Below, piece after piece: positions 46,068 through 56,709 of a stretch of DNA of 64,000 bases. The notes beneath the pieces were generated by a model. It ran no database searches, had not been told where the DNA came from, and saw nothing but the letters and a program-made list of their open reading frames with translations. This stretch comes from Theobroma cacao. Taxonomy: Eukaryota; Streptophyta; Magnoliopsida; Malvales; Malvaceae. A program made the translations under genes and the position numbers. The stretch spans positions 7,888,580 through 7,952,579 of the forward strand of contig NC_030857.1 of assembly GCF_000208745.1 (NCBI RefSeq). The letters run 5' to 3'. Numbering within the stretch: position 1 is the stretch's first letter; each line of letters opens with the position of its first letter.

Positions 46068-47565
46068 CAGCACGTTTAGTAGGGGGAATAGCTATGCTAT
46101 TCTCCCTCTATTCCCTTGCCATTCCTCATCCCTTGTTTGGTTATCAAACAAGGTGAGGAATAGGAATTTCTAAGGAATAGAAATTCCTCAGATTTGTCTT
46201 TGGGGTGGGAATGGCTAATACCAGTCCCTCCCTTGGTATTATCTATTTCGTGAATGGGGAATAAGTTTGAAATATCATTTGACTAAAATACCTTCAATTG
46301 ATTCACAATATCACGATTATGTCCCATATAAAACCTACTTTGTTTTCTCTCTCTTTCTCTTTCCTCCGTCTTCCTTAGCACTTTCAGCCGCCCTTCCCCC
46401 GAAAAACATCTCCTCTCTCAGCCGACCTTCCCCTGTCTTCATCTACTCTCTCAACCGATCTTCCCCTATCTTTCGTCCTCTCTCAATCGATCTTCTTCCT
46501 CTCTCTCAGCCACTATCTCAACTGTGGGTCTTCCCTTCTCTCTTACCCGTCTTCTCCTCTCTCTCAGCAAGTTTGCAACCGTCCTCCTCCACAGCCGCTG
46601 TCGTCCTCCGCTGTGGTGGCTCCATTGGCCAGATCGATGCTTAAACGGCTAGATATAGCCAAGGCCAACGCCAAATTAGCTCTCCAACGTTTGAAGAGAA
46701 AAAGGAAAGATGAGAAAAAAAATAAAAAGTGAAAATAAAATAAAATAAAAAATTATATCAATTAATAAATTATTAATTTTTAATGAAAATAAAAATTAAA
46801 AGATTAAAAAATAAAAAAATACAAATAGAGAAAAATACTCAAATAATGAAAGTAAAAATTATATAACTATTTATATATAAGTATTATTATAATTTATAAT
46901 AAATTTTGATGTTTAATGAAAATGTAAATTAAAAGGTTAAGACATGAAAAATACAAATAGAGAAAAATGGGTCAAATTGTTAAAATTAAAAATCATAAAA
47001 CTAATTTAATAATAAATTATTGATATAAAAAAACATGATTTTCTATTTCTACTAGTTTTTTCATTTTTTTCCAAATATTTCTTCTCCAATATTTTTTTTA
47101 AACACAAGTGTAAATGATTCATAATATATGAAGAATTGGCTAAAAAAAAAATCTATACACAAATTTAATTGATTATGATAGATAAAATATAATATAATTA
47201 AATTATATTTTTAAATAATTATTATTTATAAAAATATGTGATTAAATTATAATTATTTTTAACAATTGGGATAAAATATAATTATGATGGATAATTATCT
47301 TTTGGGATAAATGTGTATTTAAATGATAATAAGGATAATTTTATTTTTTTATGAAAATAATTGTTAATATGGTCAAAGAGTATTTTTTTATCACCTATTC
47401 CTTTCTTATTCCAATCTTATTTCTACCAACCAAACACTGTGATAAGTCATAATAGCAATTCCTGCTCTATTCCATTCACAATTCTATTCTATTCTCACTT
47501 TATTCTATTCCCACATAATAGCAATTCTATTTTATTCCTGCCTATTCCGCGAACCAAACGTGCTG
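46068..47565. mobile_element. Non-autonomous PIF/Harbinger element
   Basis: The ends are CAGCACGTTTAGT at 46068 and, complemented, CAGCACGTTTGGT ending at 47565, and the inverted similarity extends inward through AATAGC/CTATTCC-rich sequence. The flanks carry TTA on both sides (46065-46067 and 47566-47568), the 3-bp duplication typical of PIF/Harbinger. Removing it joins gtatagcaactta to aggttttagtcatggc, restoring the CATGGCATGTAA motif series. The interior of about 1.5 kb is AT-rich, with a CT-rich block at 46330-46630, and has no DDE transposase or Myb-like gene. Confidence 0.78.
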
Positions 47566-47589
47566 TTAAGGTTTTAGTCATGGCATGTA

Positions 47590-48400
47590 AGAACTTAGTT
47601 ACTAGGCATAACATGTAACAACTAATAATTTTTAAGCATGGCTTGTAGCAACCAAGGATTTTTTGGGCTTGGCATGTAATAACTTACTTAATTATTACGC
47701 ATGGCATGTAATAACATTTAAGTTGTTCTACATAATGTGTAACAACATATTTTTTTTTGTAAATGGCATGTTGCTTCTCTGGGTTTATTGTTCATGGCAT
47801 GTAGCTTACATGTGCATAAATGTTTTTTGTTGCAGATGGAGTACGAGAACCTTAAAGCGTCGTTTGTTGTTTCGAGGGACAAGTGGGCCTTCAACGATGC
47901 CGTTAACACCCATTTATAGTGGTCACACCTATAGTTCAAAATCGACACGACCCACCAAGCAATAGAGTACAATGTAGTGAAGGATACATGCTTCGGTATG
48001 CTGCTGAACATATATCCACAAGGCTTCTTCTACATCGATCTTCTACATAACATCATGGTGCATAGAATCACTAAACATGGCACAATGGAGCATGAGTTAT
48101 GGTTTTTCATAGGCAAATCCAAGGCGTGCTTTTCCAAGCGTGAGTTCTGCCTTGTGACGAGATTGAAGTTTGGCCTTATGACTGATGTTTTCTCACGTCC
48201 CTATGAGGCTATCCCAAAAGGAATTCACGATAAAAATCGAAAAGGGGAAGATAATTTGAATCTGCAGCAAATGCTTAATAGGTTTCAAGATAACAACCTT
48301 TAACAAGCAAGAGACACAACAAAGGTGGCTCTTGTCTTGCTCGCGAATAATATTTATTCGAACAAGACTACAGAAGATGGGTGACACTGTGGCTGTTGGC
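47590..48400 (+). pseudogene. DUF1985-like transposon protein remnant, copy 2
   Basis: After motif-rich sequence (47590-47810) and an acceptor-like TTTTTGTTGCAG at 47835, the frame reads EYENLKASFVVSRDKWAFND, is broken by stops near 47918, and continues at about 47977-48300 as DTCFGMLLNIYPQGFFYIDLL, HELWFFIGKSKACFSKREFC and LVTRLKFGLM. The WFxIGxxxxxFSxxEFxLVTGL-type core is the hallmark of DUF1985, a domain seen in plant transposon ORFs linked to ULP1-like peptidases. The domain is nearly complete but has stops before and after it (48301). Confidence 0.72.
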
Positions 48401-48415
48401 GTTGGTCGAGGACAT

Positions 48416-49872
48416 TGTGATAACTCTATTATATAGAGTTATTTTGACACATTTTGGGGGCTTAAATAGTTAGATCTTTGAGATTTTAGGTTTGAATCGT
48501 AACATTTTAGGTGTTTTTCTAGTTTAAGTTTGATTACATGTTGAGTAGTTAATTTCAATTATTTTAGTTAAATTTTATGTTATTTTGTTTTAAATTACTT
48601 TAAGACTAGTATTGTTAATTTCTATTATTGCTTTTGTAGGAAATTTGATGAAAAAGGCTCATTTGATGAAAATCCATGCAAGTATTGTGATCACTTTATT
48701 CGTATATGTTGTGATATTTTGACCATATCTTTGTATAAAGAACTCCAATGAAGTGATTCTTAGACCACTAGTCTTGTAAGAGAAAGAACTATAAGTTTTA
48801 TGTTGACCACTTTTCCCAATTCAAATTGGATCATGGTCAAAATATTTGTCTAATTAGAAGCATTGCAGTAGTATGCATGGACTGAACATGATGTAGTATT
48901 TGGAGCTTATCTTTCAATTTCAAAGTTCAATTGATGTGATTTTGATCCATTGGAAAGCTTAAAGATAGCGATAAAACTTTCATGTTTATCACTTTGCCTA
49001 GTTCAGAGCAGATCAGGGTGAAAATCACGATTGAAATTGATAGACTGCCATAGTGTTGGGAGAACAAGGCTGTAGCGTTGGTGGAAGGAAGCTCACCCTA
49101 CAATTTTTCTGAGAGCTCAAAGTTGTAGCACTGGAGAAGTGGTGCCACAGTGCTAGGCAATTTTCTCAAAAAAAAAGTTGATGAGATTTTGGAAATTAGA
49201 TTATTTGGAGCCTATTTAAAAGATCTTTTTTCAAAGGTTTTAAGGAGAGGCAACAATCAACTATTATGGAGATTTGGAGCCAAGAACAAAGCAAGAAAAC
49301 AAAGAGAAATTGAGAGAGAATTGAGATTGCAAAGCTTCAACACTTAGTTTCTTTTTCTACTTTTGTGTTTCTTTTATTTTCTTTGACTTGGATTTATGGC
49401 TAAATTTCTTTAGATGTTGTTTTTATTAGTTATTATGAGCTAAATTATCTTTTTAGGATTGTGGTGGATTTTAATATGTAGTTTGAGTATTAGTTTCTCA
49501 TTTATTTATCATAAATGGGTGTAGTTTTGCTTATTCAAATATGTTCTTAATGCTTTTGATTGCTTGGCCAACAATTAACTGATTTATGAATCTAATTGAG
49601 ACCGACAGAGAGATTTTAGATTGGACTAAGGTTTGAATAGTGTATGTTCACGTTACTTAGGTGATCTTATTTGTGATTTGAGTACACGTACGCCAATTCT
49701 CATACATAGCCACATTATGACACTTACTTAATGAACTTAATTTAATTAATTGCTATAGACATATAGTGAACTGATTAAGTTAGGTATTTATACAAGCAAC
49801 TCGATGGAGATTTGTTAATAGCTTTGTATTCTAGGTTAGTAAAACCACCCAAGAAAAATAAATAACTAGACA
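48416..49872 (+). mobile_element. Possible LTR of a plant retrotransposon
   Basis: Starts TGTGATAACTCTATTATA and has no coding potential. About 1.46 kb further, TTGGTATCAGATG at 49875 resembles a primer site for initiator-Met tRNA, preceded by ACTAGACA. The general character (long untranslated leader, purine-rich GAGAGAGAATTGAG stretch at 49310) fits an LTR. No second LTR, target duplication or pol was seen, and the supposed primer site overlaps the end of a minus-strand LINE remnant, so the boundary is doubtful. Confidence 0.3.
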
Positions 49873-51200
49873 AGTTGGTATCAGATGAAGTGTTGAATGA
49901 ATCCATAATCCTAGATTTTAATATATTGTCTTTCTCTTGGGAATCGACATATTTTCTTTTCCCTTTCTTTATTTTCCCCACAGTCATGTTTTGTGCATTA
50001 TTTTCTACACATTGTAATTTTTCTTCAACTGATAAATCATGAACAATATTAGAGAAGGTATTAACAGCATCTTCATGCATTCTAGTATCACTCGATGCAT
50101 CGAAAAAATCCTAAATTTTTTCTTTCTTGGCTTTCAGTGATTTCTATATGTTAACTTACTTATTCTTCATTTTCTCATCTCCTTCATCAATGGCAATAGC
50201 ATGAAATTTATTAGTTGTTTTCAGCAAAGGAGTTTTAGGTGCATCATCATAAATAATTTCTACACCTTTAGAATTTTTTGCCCCCACTTTTACTGCTTTT
50301 TTCTATTTTTTTTCCACTGCATGGCAATCTTTCGATCAACAATCACCTGTGTTTCTTTTTTTTTTCTCATCATGTCGAGTTGCAGTTTCTTTTTTTCTCA
50401 CTAGGATTTTCAATAAACTACTCTTGATTCCAGATTCTGTTGCGGCACAGTGGAAGGTCCTGAAACCTTCAATTTTCTAGATTTATTAGGCTTTTTGCCG
50501 AGAACCAAACAAGTGGAAATATCATGACCAATGTAAGAGCAATGAGTGCAGTATTTTGGGATTTTGGAGAACTCAACCTTCTGCGTATAACCACCAGTAT
50601 TAAGGCTCGATTGTCTGTCACGAATCTCGATTCAAATGGAGTCCACAAGCGGATTAAAACAATTATACTCTACATAAACCCTTGCCATGCTCGGTTTGGT
50701 TCCATTGGCTGGAGATTCATTGACATATAAGAGATTTTGAATTGATTTGGCAATTGCTAAAAGCATCGACTTCTCAAACAGATGCAGTTTTAGGTTTGGG
50801 AAAGAGATCCACACAGGCACAATAGATGGCGTTTTTTCTAGATTCAAATCAAGGCTCCATTTAAAAACCTCCATCTTTTGATTGGCTATGAACCATGCTT
50901 GGCAGCCCCAGATCCTCTTGAAATTATGTTCATACTCATTCAATAAGTTAATGAGTATATGTTTGTAGTTAAACCACTGAATGTTATAGGCACCAAAAAG
51001 ACCAATGCCCCTGAAAACTTGTTGAATAACCTCCCATTTTGGCATGCTTATAAACTTCCCAATGATAGAAAACTTGAAAGGTTGTGATAGCTCTTCGATT
51101 TCTCCAGAAAAGAAAACAACTATTGGTTTATTTTTATAACGTTCAGGCTCCCAATTGATAGGGATGATTGGCAGTTTTTCATTAGTAATGGTGGCTAAGA
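49790..51200 (-). pseudogene. LINE ORF1 relic with DUF4283 domain
   Basis: On the minus strand, starting near 51195, the read is NEKLPIIPINWEPERYKNK then FSIIGKFISMPKWEVIQQVF (51080-51020), then YKHILINLLNEYE, WGCQAWFIANQKMEVFKWS and VPVWISFPNLKLHLFEKSML down to ARVYVEYN near 50660. This is the DUF4283 RNA-binding-like domain of plant L1-type LINE ORF1 proteins. Downstream (50600-49790) a lysine-rich, less conserved tail appears in pieces, with stops. No zinc knuckle or ORF2 was found next to it. Confidence 0.7.
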
Positions 51201-52440
51201 AGAATTTTTTTGATCACCTTAAGGGAAACAGGTGGAGGCATCATTGCCGATGATTTTTCAGGAGGATCCAGCTACTGTCCATTGGTCGAAACTTGGGTTG
51301 AAGATGTACGAGAGAGGAAGTTGTCGCTTGAAAGAGAGAATTTGACATTTAATCAATTGATGTTACTTTTTTGTTATTTTTCTTTTCAAAAAATTCAATG
51401 GTTCATTTTTTTATACTTAATCCAAGCACTTTACTTGTGTGTTTTTTTTTTTTGTTAAATACATAGTAAAATGAGAAAAGGCAAACCATAAAGATATCAA
51501 GGAAATGTGATTCTTTTGGTTTTTTTGTATTTTTCTATGTGACAAAAACGACAGGGCATAAATAAAGAGCACAAAAACGGGACAGGAAATTTCCATTCCA
51601 CCTCTCCACAAATCCTCTGTCCCTATTTTCTACTCCATTTCAAGTCCCAATTCTCACAAATTTCCACGTCTATTTTCCAATTATTAAGTTAATATTGGTT
51701 TCTATTTTTTTCTCTTTTATCATTTTTTTTCCTATTTCTCTCTAGTCTCTCCATTCTTTTCTTTCTCCCCACAAAGACAAATAGGATTTACCCAATACCC
51801 ACCATCCATAGTAGCCACAAATGGCAGTGCCACCCCAAGCACCACTACTAACCCTTCCTTCCCAACCACTAAACTTTCCACTTTCTCTAACGCCCACAAC
51901 CCAACCACTATTGCTAGCACTGCTTTTGCTGCTCTTGTTGTGTTTGGACCATCGTAGTCGCCATAAAAGATGTTATTCTATATGATTTTGGATTCCTTGA
52001 ATAATCAATCTTAGATAAGTTTTCTAAAAAAGGGAAAAGAAAGGAGATATTACAATTATGAATGATTTAAGCTTTTAACTTTGAGATTGTATAAGTTCTT
52101 TGGTTCAGTTTTTTAATCAAATGGTTTGTTAAAACTTATGTTTTGGGTTGTGAATGGAGTTTGAAAGTTGCCTTTATGGGTAAGAAATGAAGTTGAATGA
52201 AATTTAATTTGACGTAGTTTGACTTATTGTAGGTGATAATCTAATTATATATCATAACAATGTTGGAATTGACTATTAATTTTGGGAATTTTGAGAGTTT
52301 GAGTTTAAGTCATGTTAAAAAAATTTTCTTATTAAACATTTGAAAGTTTTCAAGAACAATATTTGACAATTAGCTTATGTGATTATTTAGAGTAAAAGAG
52401 AAAAGGATGGGAAAAATTAAACTCAAATAAAACTCAATAA
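51201..52440. other. Intergenic stretch without a recognisable feature
   Basis: AT-rich with a CT-rich block at 51720-51770. No supported gene, TIR or tandem repeat. Confidence 0.45.
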
Positions 52441-52449
52441 TAAAATATA

Positions 52450-54066
52450 GGATTAAATTATGCAACTAGCCCCTCTATTATACAAAAAGTATAAATTTAG
52501 TCCCTGTATAATAATTTATGTGAATTTAGTCCTTATACTTTATCAATTTGTTAATTTCAATCCTTAACTCTAACACCATTAAATTTGACCATTAAGTATA
52601 ACGTGACATTTTAACCAAGTTGACATGACACTAATAGAGATGACGTGGCATAATATTGAGATGGCACAATATTGACGTGGCTCATCTTTTGGGGACAAAT
52701 CTCATACAGGTTTCCCCTTTCTATGAGTAATTCAAACATAAATCTCAAACTCCTTCCCTAAGTAATCCATACTGATAGAAAGGAAACCCAAAAGACTTGC
52801 ATTGCGGTTATAAATGTGTTCTTGGCATTTATAGCAAATTTGGAAGGTATTCTATTGGCTGATTATCTCTAGGTTTACGTTTGTGTATGGGATTTGTGTT
52901 CTTGGGGCTTCATGTATATAGGTGCCATTTTTGCTCAAGCTATGCAAAGAACAATTCAAAGGAAAACTCCATGCCTCAAAAGCTTCTCTCTTATAGTATC
53001 CAAAAACGTAATTTTTAATGTATTAATTGATTCTTTTATCCAGATTTGTGTTCTTGATTACTTTTTTTTCTTTCTTTTTCTTTTGGTGCAGAATTTTAGG
53101 CATGCTTAATTTAATTTTGTTTGTTATACATCCTAGACTATTTTGTTCATAAGGAGTACATGACCTCCACTTGGGACATAATTGCTGAAAGAGTGGGCTT
53201 CATGTTGCTCTTTAGAGATCTAGTGTGGATTCCTTTCACATTTAGCATCCAAGGTTGGTAGCTTTTGAATAACAAAGTGTAGCTAACAATAGCTACTGTA
53301 ATAGCAAATTACTTTGTTTTTCTGATCAATTATCTTGTATTTAAAGGAGCCAATAAGCAAAAGGATATATTCAAAATGAATCTTGAAGCACTTATATAGT
53401 GTAAGCCTCCAAAGGTTACTGGGGGAAAGCTACTCGCTTGTGGTTATTAGGGAATTGCACGACACTTTACACTTATATAGTGTAAGCCTCCAAAGGTTAC
53501 TGGGGGAAAACTACTTGCTTGTGGTTATTAGGGAATTGCATGACACTTTAATTACCTTGGAGATTTGTTGCTGGCATTGTCCTTCAGTTTACCTTGTGGA
53601 ATAAGTTCTCCATTCCATACTTCTACCTTATTTATCTTTCATTCTGTTGGTATGGAAAGAAAGGAGAGATGAAGCCTGTTGTGCAAAGAAGAACAAAGAA
53701 AGAAAACCCATTATTTTCCTACTTTCAATTCCAAATTCAAAACTAGTTGATTCTCCCTTTTCGATTGAAGTTTTTTTTCTCTCTCTTAATCGATTTTTTA
53801 AGTTCTTAATCGTATTTTTGTTAATCTCATTTAATTTTTAATTTAGGGGTAGGGTGTTTTTTATAATTTCTTTGTTAAACTCATGTGGAGAGTTAGCATT
53901 TTTTTTACCAGGTAAACATTTTGCCATGTCAACGTTATGGCACATCATCTCTATTAGTGCCATGTCAGCTTGATCAAAATGTCACGTCCCAATTCATACA
54001 AATTATTATACAGAGACTAAATTTATACTTTTTGCGCAATATAGAGACTAATTACATAATTTAACC
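52450..54066. mobile_element. Non-autonomous Mutator-like element (MULE), 1.6 kb
   Basis: The left end starts GGATTAAATTATGCAACTAG at 52450; the complement of the right end starts GGTTAAATTATGTAATTAG at 54066. The TIRs extend for roughly 150-200 bp, including AAAAAGTATAAATTTAGTC and CTGTATAATAATTT. A perfect 9-bp target duplication TAAAATATA is at 52441-52449 and 54067-54075, the Mutator hallmark. The central part (about 52700-53880) is unrelated to the TIRs and has an 81-bp tandem duplication. No transposase; the centre could be captured host sequence (Pack-MULE-like) but I do not recognise a source gene. Confidence 0.85.
53389..53550 (+). repeat. 81-bp tandem duplication inside the MULE
   Basis: 53389-53469 and 53470-53550 differ at only a few positions (for example AAAGCTACTCGC versus AAAACTACTTGC). 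The period is a multiple of three and the frame stays open through both units. Confidence 0.85.
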
Positions 54067-54148
54067 TAAAATATAAACATTGGACAATTTGTGAGGGTTG
54101 GGACAAAAAATGTGGACAGAGGATTTGGAATCCAAAAAGAATATATAT

Positions 54149-54555
54149 TGTAACGACCCAAACCCAACCACGTGGCCCTCCAAAGCTTAAGCTTAAGTTA
54201 CTAGTAATGGTGGGTTTGGATTGTTATATAGGTCTTAACAATCTTATTCACATCAGATGTGAGATTTTGGGTATCACAATCTCACCCATTCAAATCCGAG
54301 CATTTGGCTCATTGGTTAGTGCATGATCCCCTTACTTAAAGAGTAACGTTCAAATCCCCTCTCCCCCAATTATAAAAAAAAAGTATTTTAAAATTGTGAT
54401 GCCCAACATCCCACATCTGATGTAAATGTAATTGTTAAGATCTATATAACAATCCAAATTCATCACTACTAGCAACTTGAAGTTAAGGTTTTTGAGGACC
54501 ACGTGGTTTAGGTCCAAAAAGTTGTTGGGCCAATAGTTGAGTTTGGGTTGTTACA
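54149..54555. mobile_element. 407-bp hairpin element with tRNA-like loop
   Basis: The left arm (54149-54290, TGTAACGACCCAAACCC...) and right arm (54386-54555, complement TGTAACAACCCAAACTC...) are inverted copies, sharing for example GGATTGTTATATAG and CATCAGATGTG. The termini are TG...CA, and TATAT flanks both sides (54144-54148, 54556-54560), though this is low-complexity. The loop holds a tRNA-like segment and a short A run. It could be a foldback MITE, or two inverted solo-LTR-like copies around a SINE. Confidence 0.68.
54298..54372 (+). repeat. tRNA-like (SINE-like) loop
   Basis: Box-A-like TTGGCTCATTGGTTAGTGCA at 54304-54323 and box-B-like GTTCAAATCC at 54348-54357, followed at 54373-54383 by an A-rich end. 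Spacing is tRNA-like, but no complete cloverleaf with paired acceptor stem is evident, so a tRNA-derived SINE fragment is more likely than a gene. Confidence 0.5.
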
Positions 54556-54956
54556 TATATAAACCATGTTCATTAGATGAATCAAGTGTTTTCGGCATTG
54601 TCCTAGCATTCCTACATCTAGCATTTCATGCCAACTTTGCACGCAAGCAATTGAAATTTGAATCAAAAAAGCATTCAAATGGCTATGATAGGGATTTTTT
54701 TATCCTTTTAAGAATATTCTTATGCGAAAACTAAATTTTACTAATTTGCATTTCAAATATTAAACATTTCCAATTTAGGCATGATGTTCAAAAAACTCAT
54801 AAACTATTTAAGAAAATTCAAATAAATCTTTATTCTTTCATTGCGTTCAAACAAACTCCTATACTTTTATTTAAGATTATATAAGTTTTTATAATTAATG
54901 ATTGACTAATTGTTATTAGTAAAAATACCACTTATCATTTTATATTTATATGACAT

Positions 54957-56081
54957 TTTATATTCAAATGACACTAACATGACATTAATGTGTAATGTGA
55001 AAAATGTCACATGATCATATTATCATGCCAAATTACCATGTCACGTCATTATCAATTATGATCAGTCCACATGTCATATTATTATCAATTATTATATGTT
55101 AATATGTTATGTCAGCGTCACATGGTATACGATGACAAATGATATTTTAATTAAATCAATAATTAATCATAAAGACTTATTTAACTCAAAATAAAAATAT
55201 AAAGACTTATTTAATTCAAAATGAAAATACACAAATTTAAACGCAAAAAAAAAAATATAAAAGTTTACTTGAATTTCCCTGAATAGTTTAGAGAATTTTT
55301 TTTTTTAATAGAGAGACCTTAAACTATTGCTATTAGCAGGAAAAATGTAAATTGTGTCAAATGTGCATGCCATCAACAATATATTTTTAAAAGCAAGAAA
55401 AAAAAATAGAAAAGAGGGCAATTTAAGATGACAAAAGATTGGCTACTCAAGACGCAAACAAATACAAGTATTTATCAATTTTAAAATTCCAACTTCAATC
55501 TCTTCATCCTTTCTTTCANTTTATATCCACATAACACTAACATGACATTAATGTGTAATGTGAAAAATGTCACATGATCATATTATCATGCCAAATTACC
55601 ATGTCACGTCATTATCAATTATGATCAGTCCACATGTCATATTATTATCAATTATTATATGTTAATATGTTATGTCAGCGTCACATGGTATACGATGACA
55701 AATGATATTTTAATTAAATCAATAATTAATCATAAAAAATTATTTATTTCAAAATAAAAATATAAAGACTTATTTAATTCAAAATGAAAATACACAAATT
55801 TAAACGCAAAAAAAAAAATATAAAAGTTTACTTGAATTTCCCTGAATAGTTTAGAGAATTTTTTTTTTTAATAGAGAGACCTTAAACTATTGCTATTAGC
55901 AGGAAAAATGTAAATTGTGTCAAATGTGCATGCCATCAACAATATATTTTTAAAAGCAAGAAAAAAAAATAGAAAAGAGGGCAATTTAAGATGACAAAAG
56001 ATTGGCTACTCAAGACGCAAACAAATACAAGTATTTATCAATTTTAAAATTCCAACTTCAATCTCTTCATCCTTTCTTTCA
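54957..56081. repeat. 562-bp duplication across a single N (assembly join)
   Basis: 54957-55518 and 55520-56081 carry the same sequence in the same order, with N at 55519 between them; both copies end CTTCATCCTTTCTTTCA. They differ at a few sites (TATTCAAATGACAC versus TATCCACATAACAC; AAAGACTTATTTAACTC versus AAAAAATTATTTATTTC). Equal lengths, direct orientation and the N exactly at the seam point to unmerged overlapping contigs, perhaps from two haplotypes. Confidence 0.9.
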
Positions 56082-56709
56082 GGATGTGGAAGTTGGCCAG
56101 CGATTCAGTTTATGAACGAAGATAGATCATATTGCTGGATCATGCTAAAGCTTTTCCACAAGTTTTGGCCACTTAGATTACTAGGAAGGAACGAACTCTG
56201 AGCGAAAAACAAGGAGTACTTGTTAATTCAGTTGTGCAGCTACACCACTTAGAGAGAGAATAAGACGCGGAAAACAAAGAGTTTTACATGCTAGAGTTGA
56301 ATAATTATATGAAAGTAATAATTTTACAAAATGATTAAAAGTAATTTTGTCTACTAAATTCTTTTGGCTATTCGAGCTCTGGTGAAATAGTCGGTAATAA
56401 CCATTTCCCAGTTTCTCCAAAAATAGTCATTCCAGCACTTACAAATGAACCAAACAATGCCATTTATGTGAGAAGAAGGTACAGAGGATGAACATGCCCT
56501 TACTTGAAGAGGGGAAAAAGCCTTGTGTGGCATATATATAAACACAGCCCATATAACTGGATATAATAAAAGAGAATGAGCATCCGTTGTGCCATTAAAA
56601 CAATTGTTGGAAGCTCAAAACTTTTTGCTAGTGACCACCAATATCATATGTCATCTGCTCTCAGTGACTCTGCAATGATCTCTTGGCAATTGAATCTCAC
56701 AAGCTTCTG
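56082..56709. other. DBP10 3' UTR and flank
   Basis: No separate gene supported. The right part is probably the 3' UTR of the DBP10 gene read on the minus strand. Confidence 0.5.

Noticed and set aside
46267..46644. 125-codon Ser/Pro/Leu-rich frame
   Set aside because: Produced by a CT-rich low-complexity block inside the Harbinger element; no domain.
49150..49347. 65-codon Lys/Arg/Glu-rich plus-strand frame
   Set aside because: Fits a purine-rich LTR or leader stretch better than a gene; no homologous family.
54957..56081. Biological tandem repeat or long direct LTR pair
   Set aside because: The N lies exactly at the seam and no internal region separates the copies; assembly overlap is the simpler explanation.
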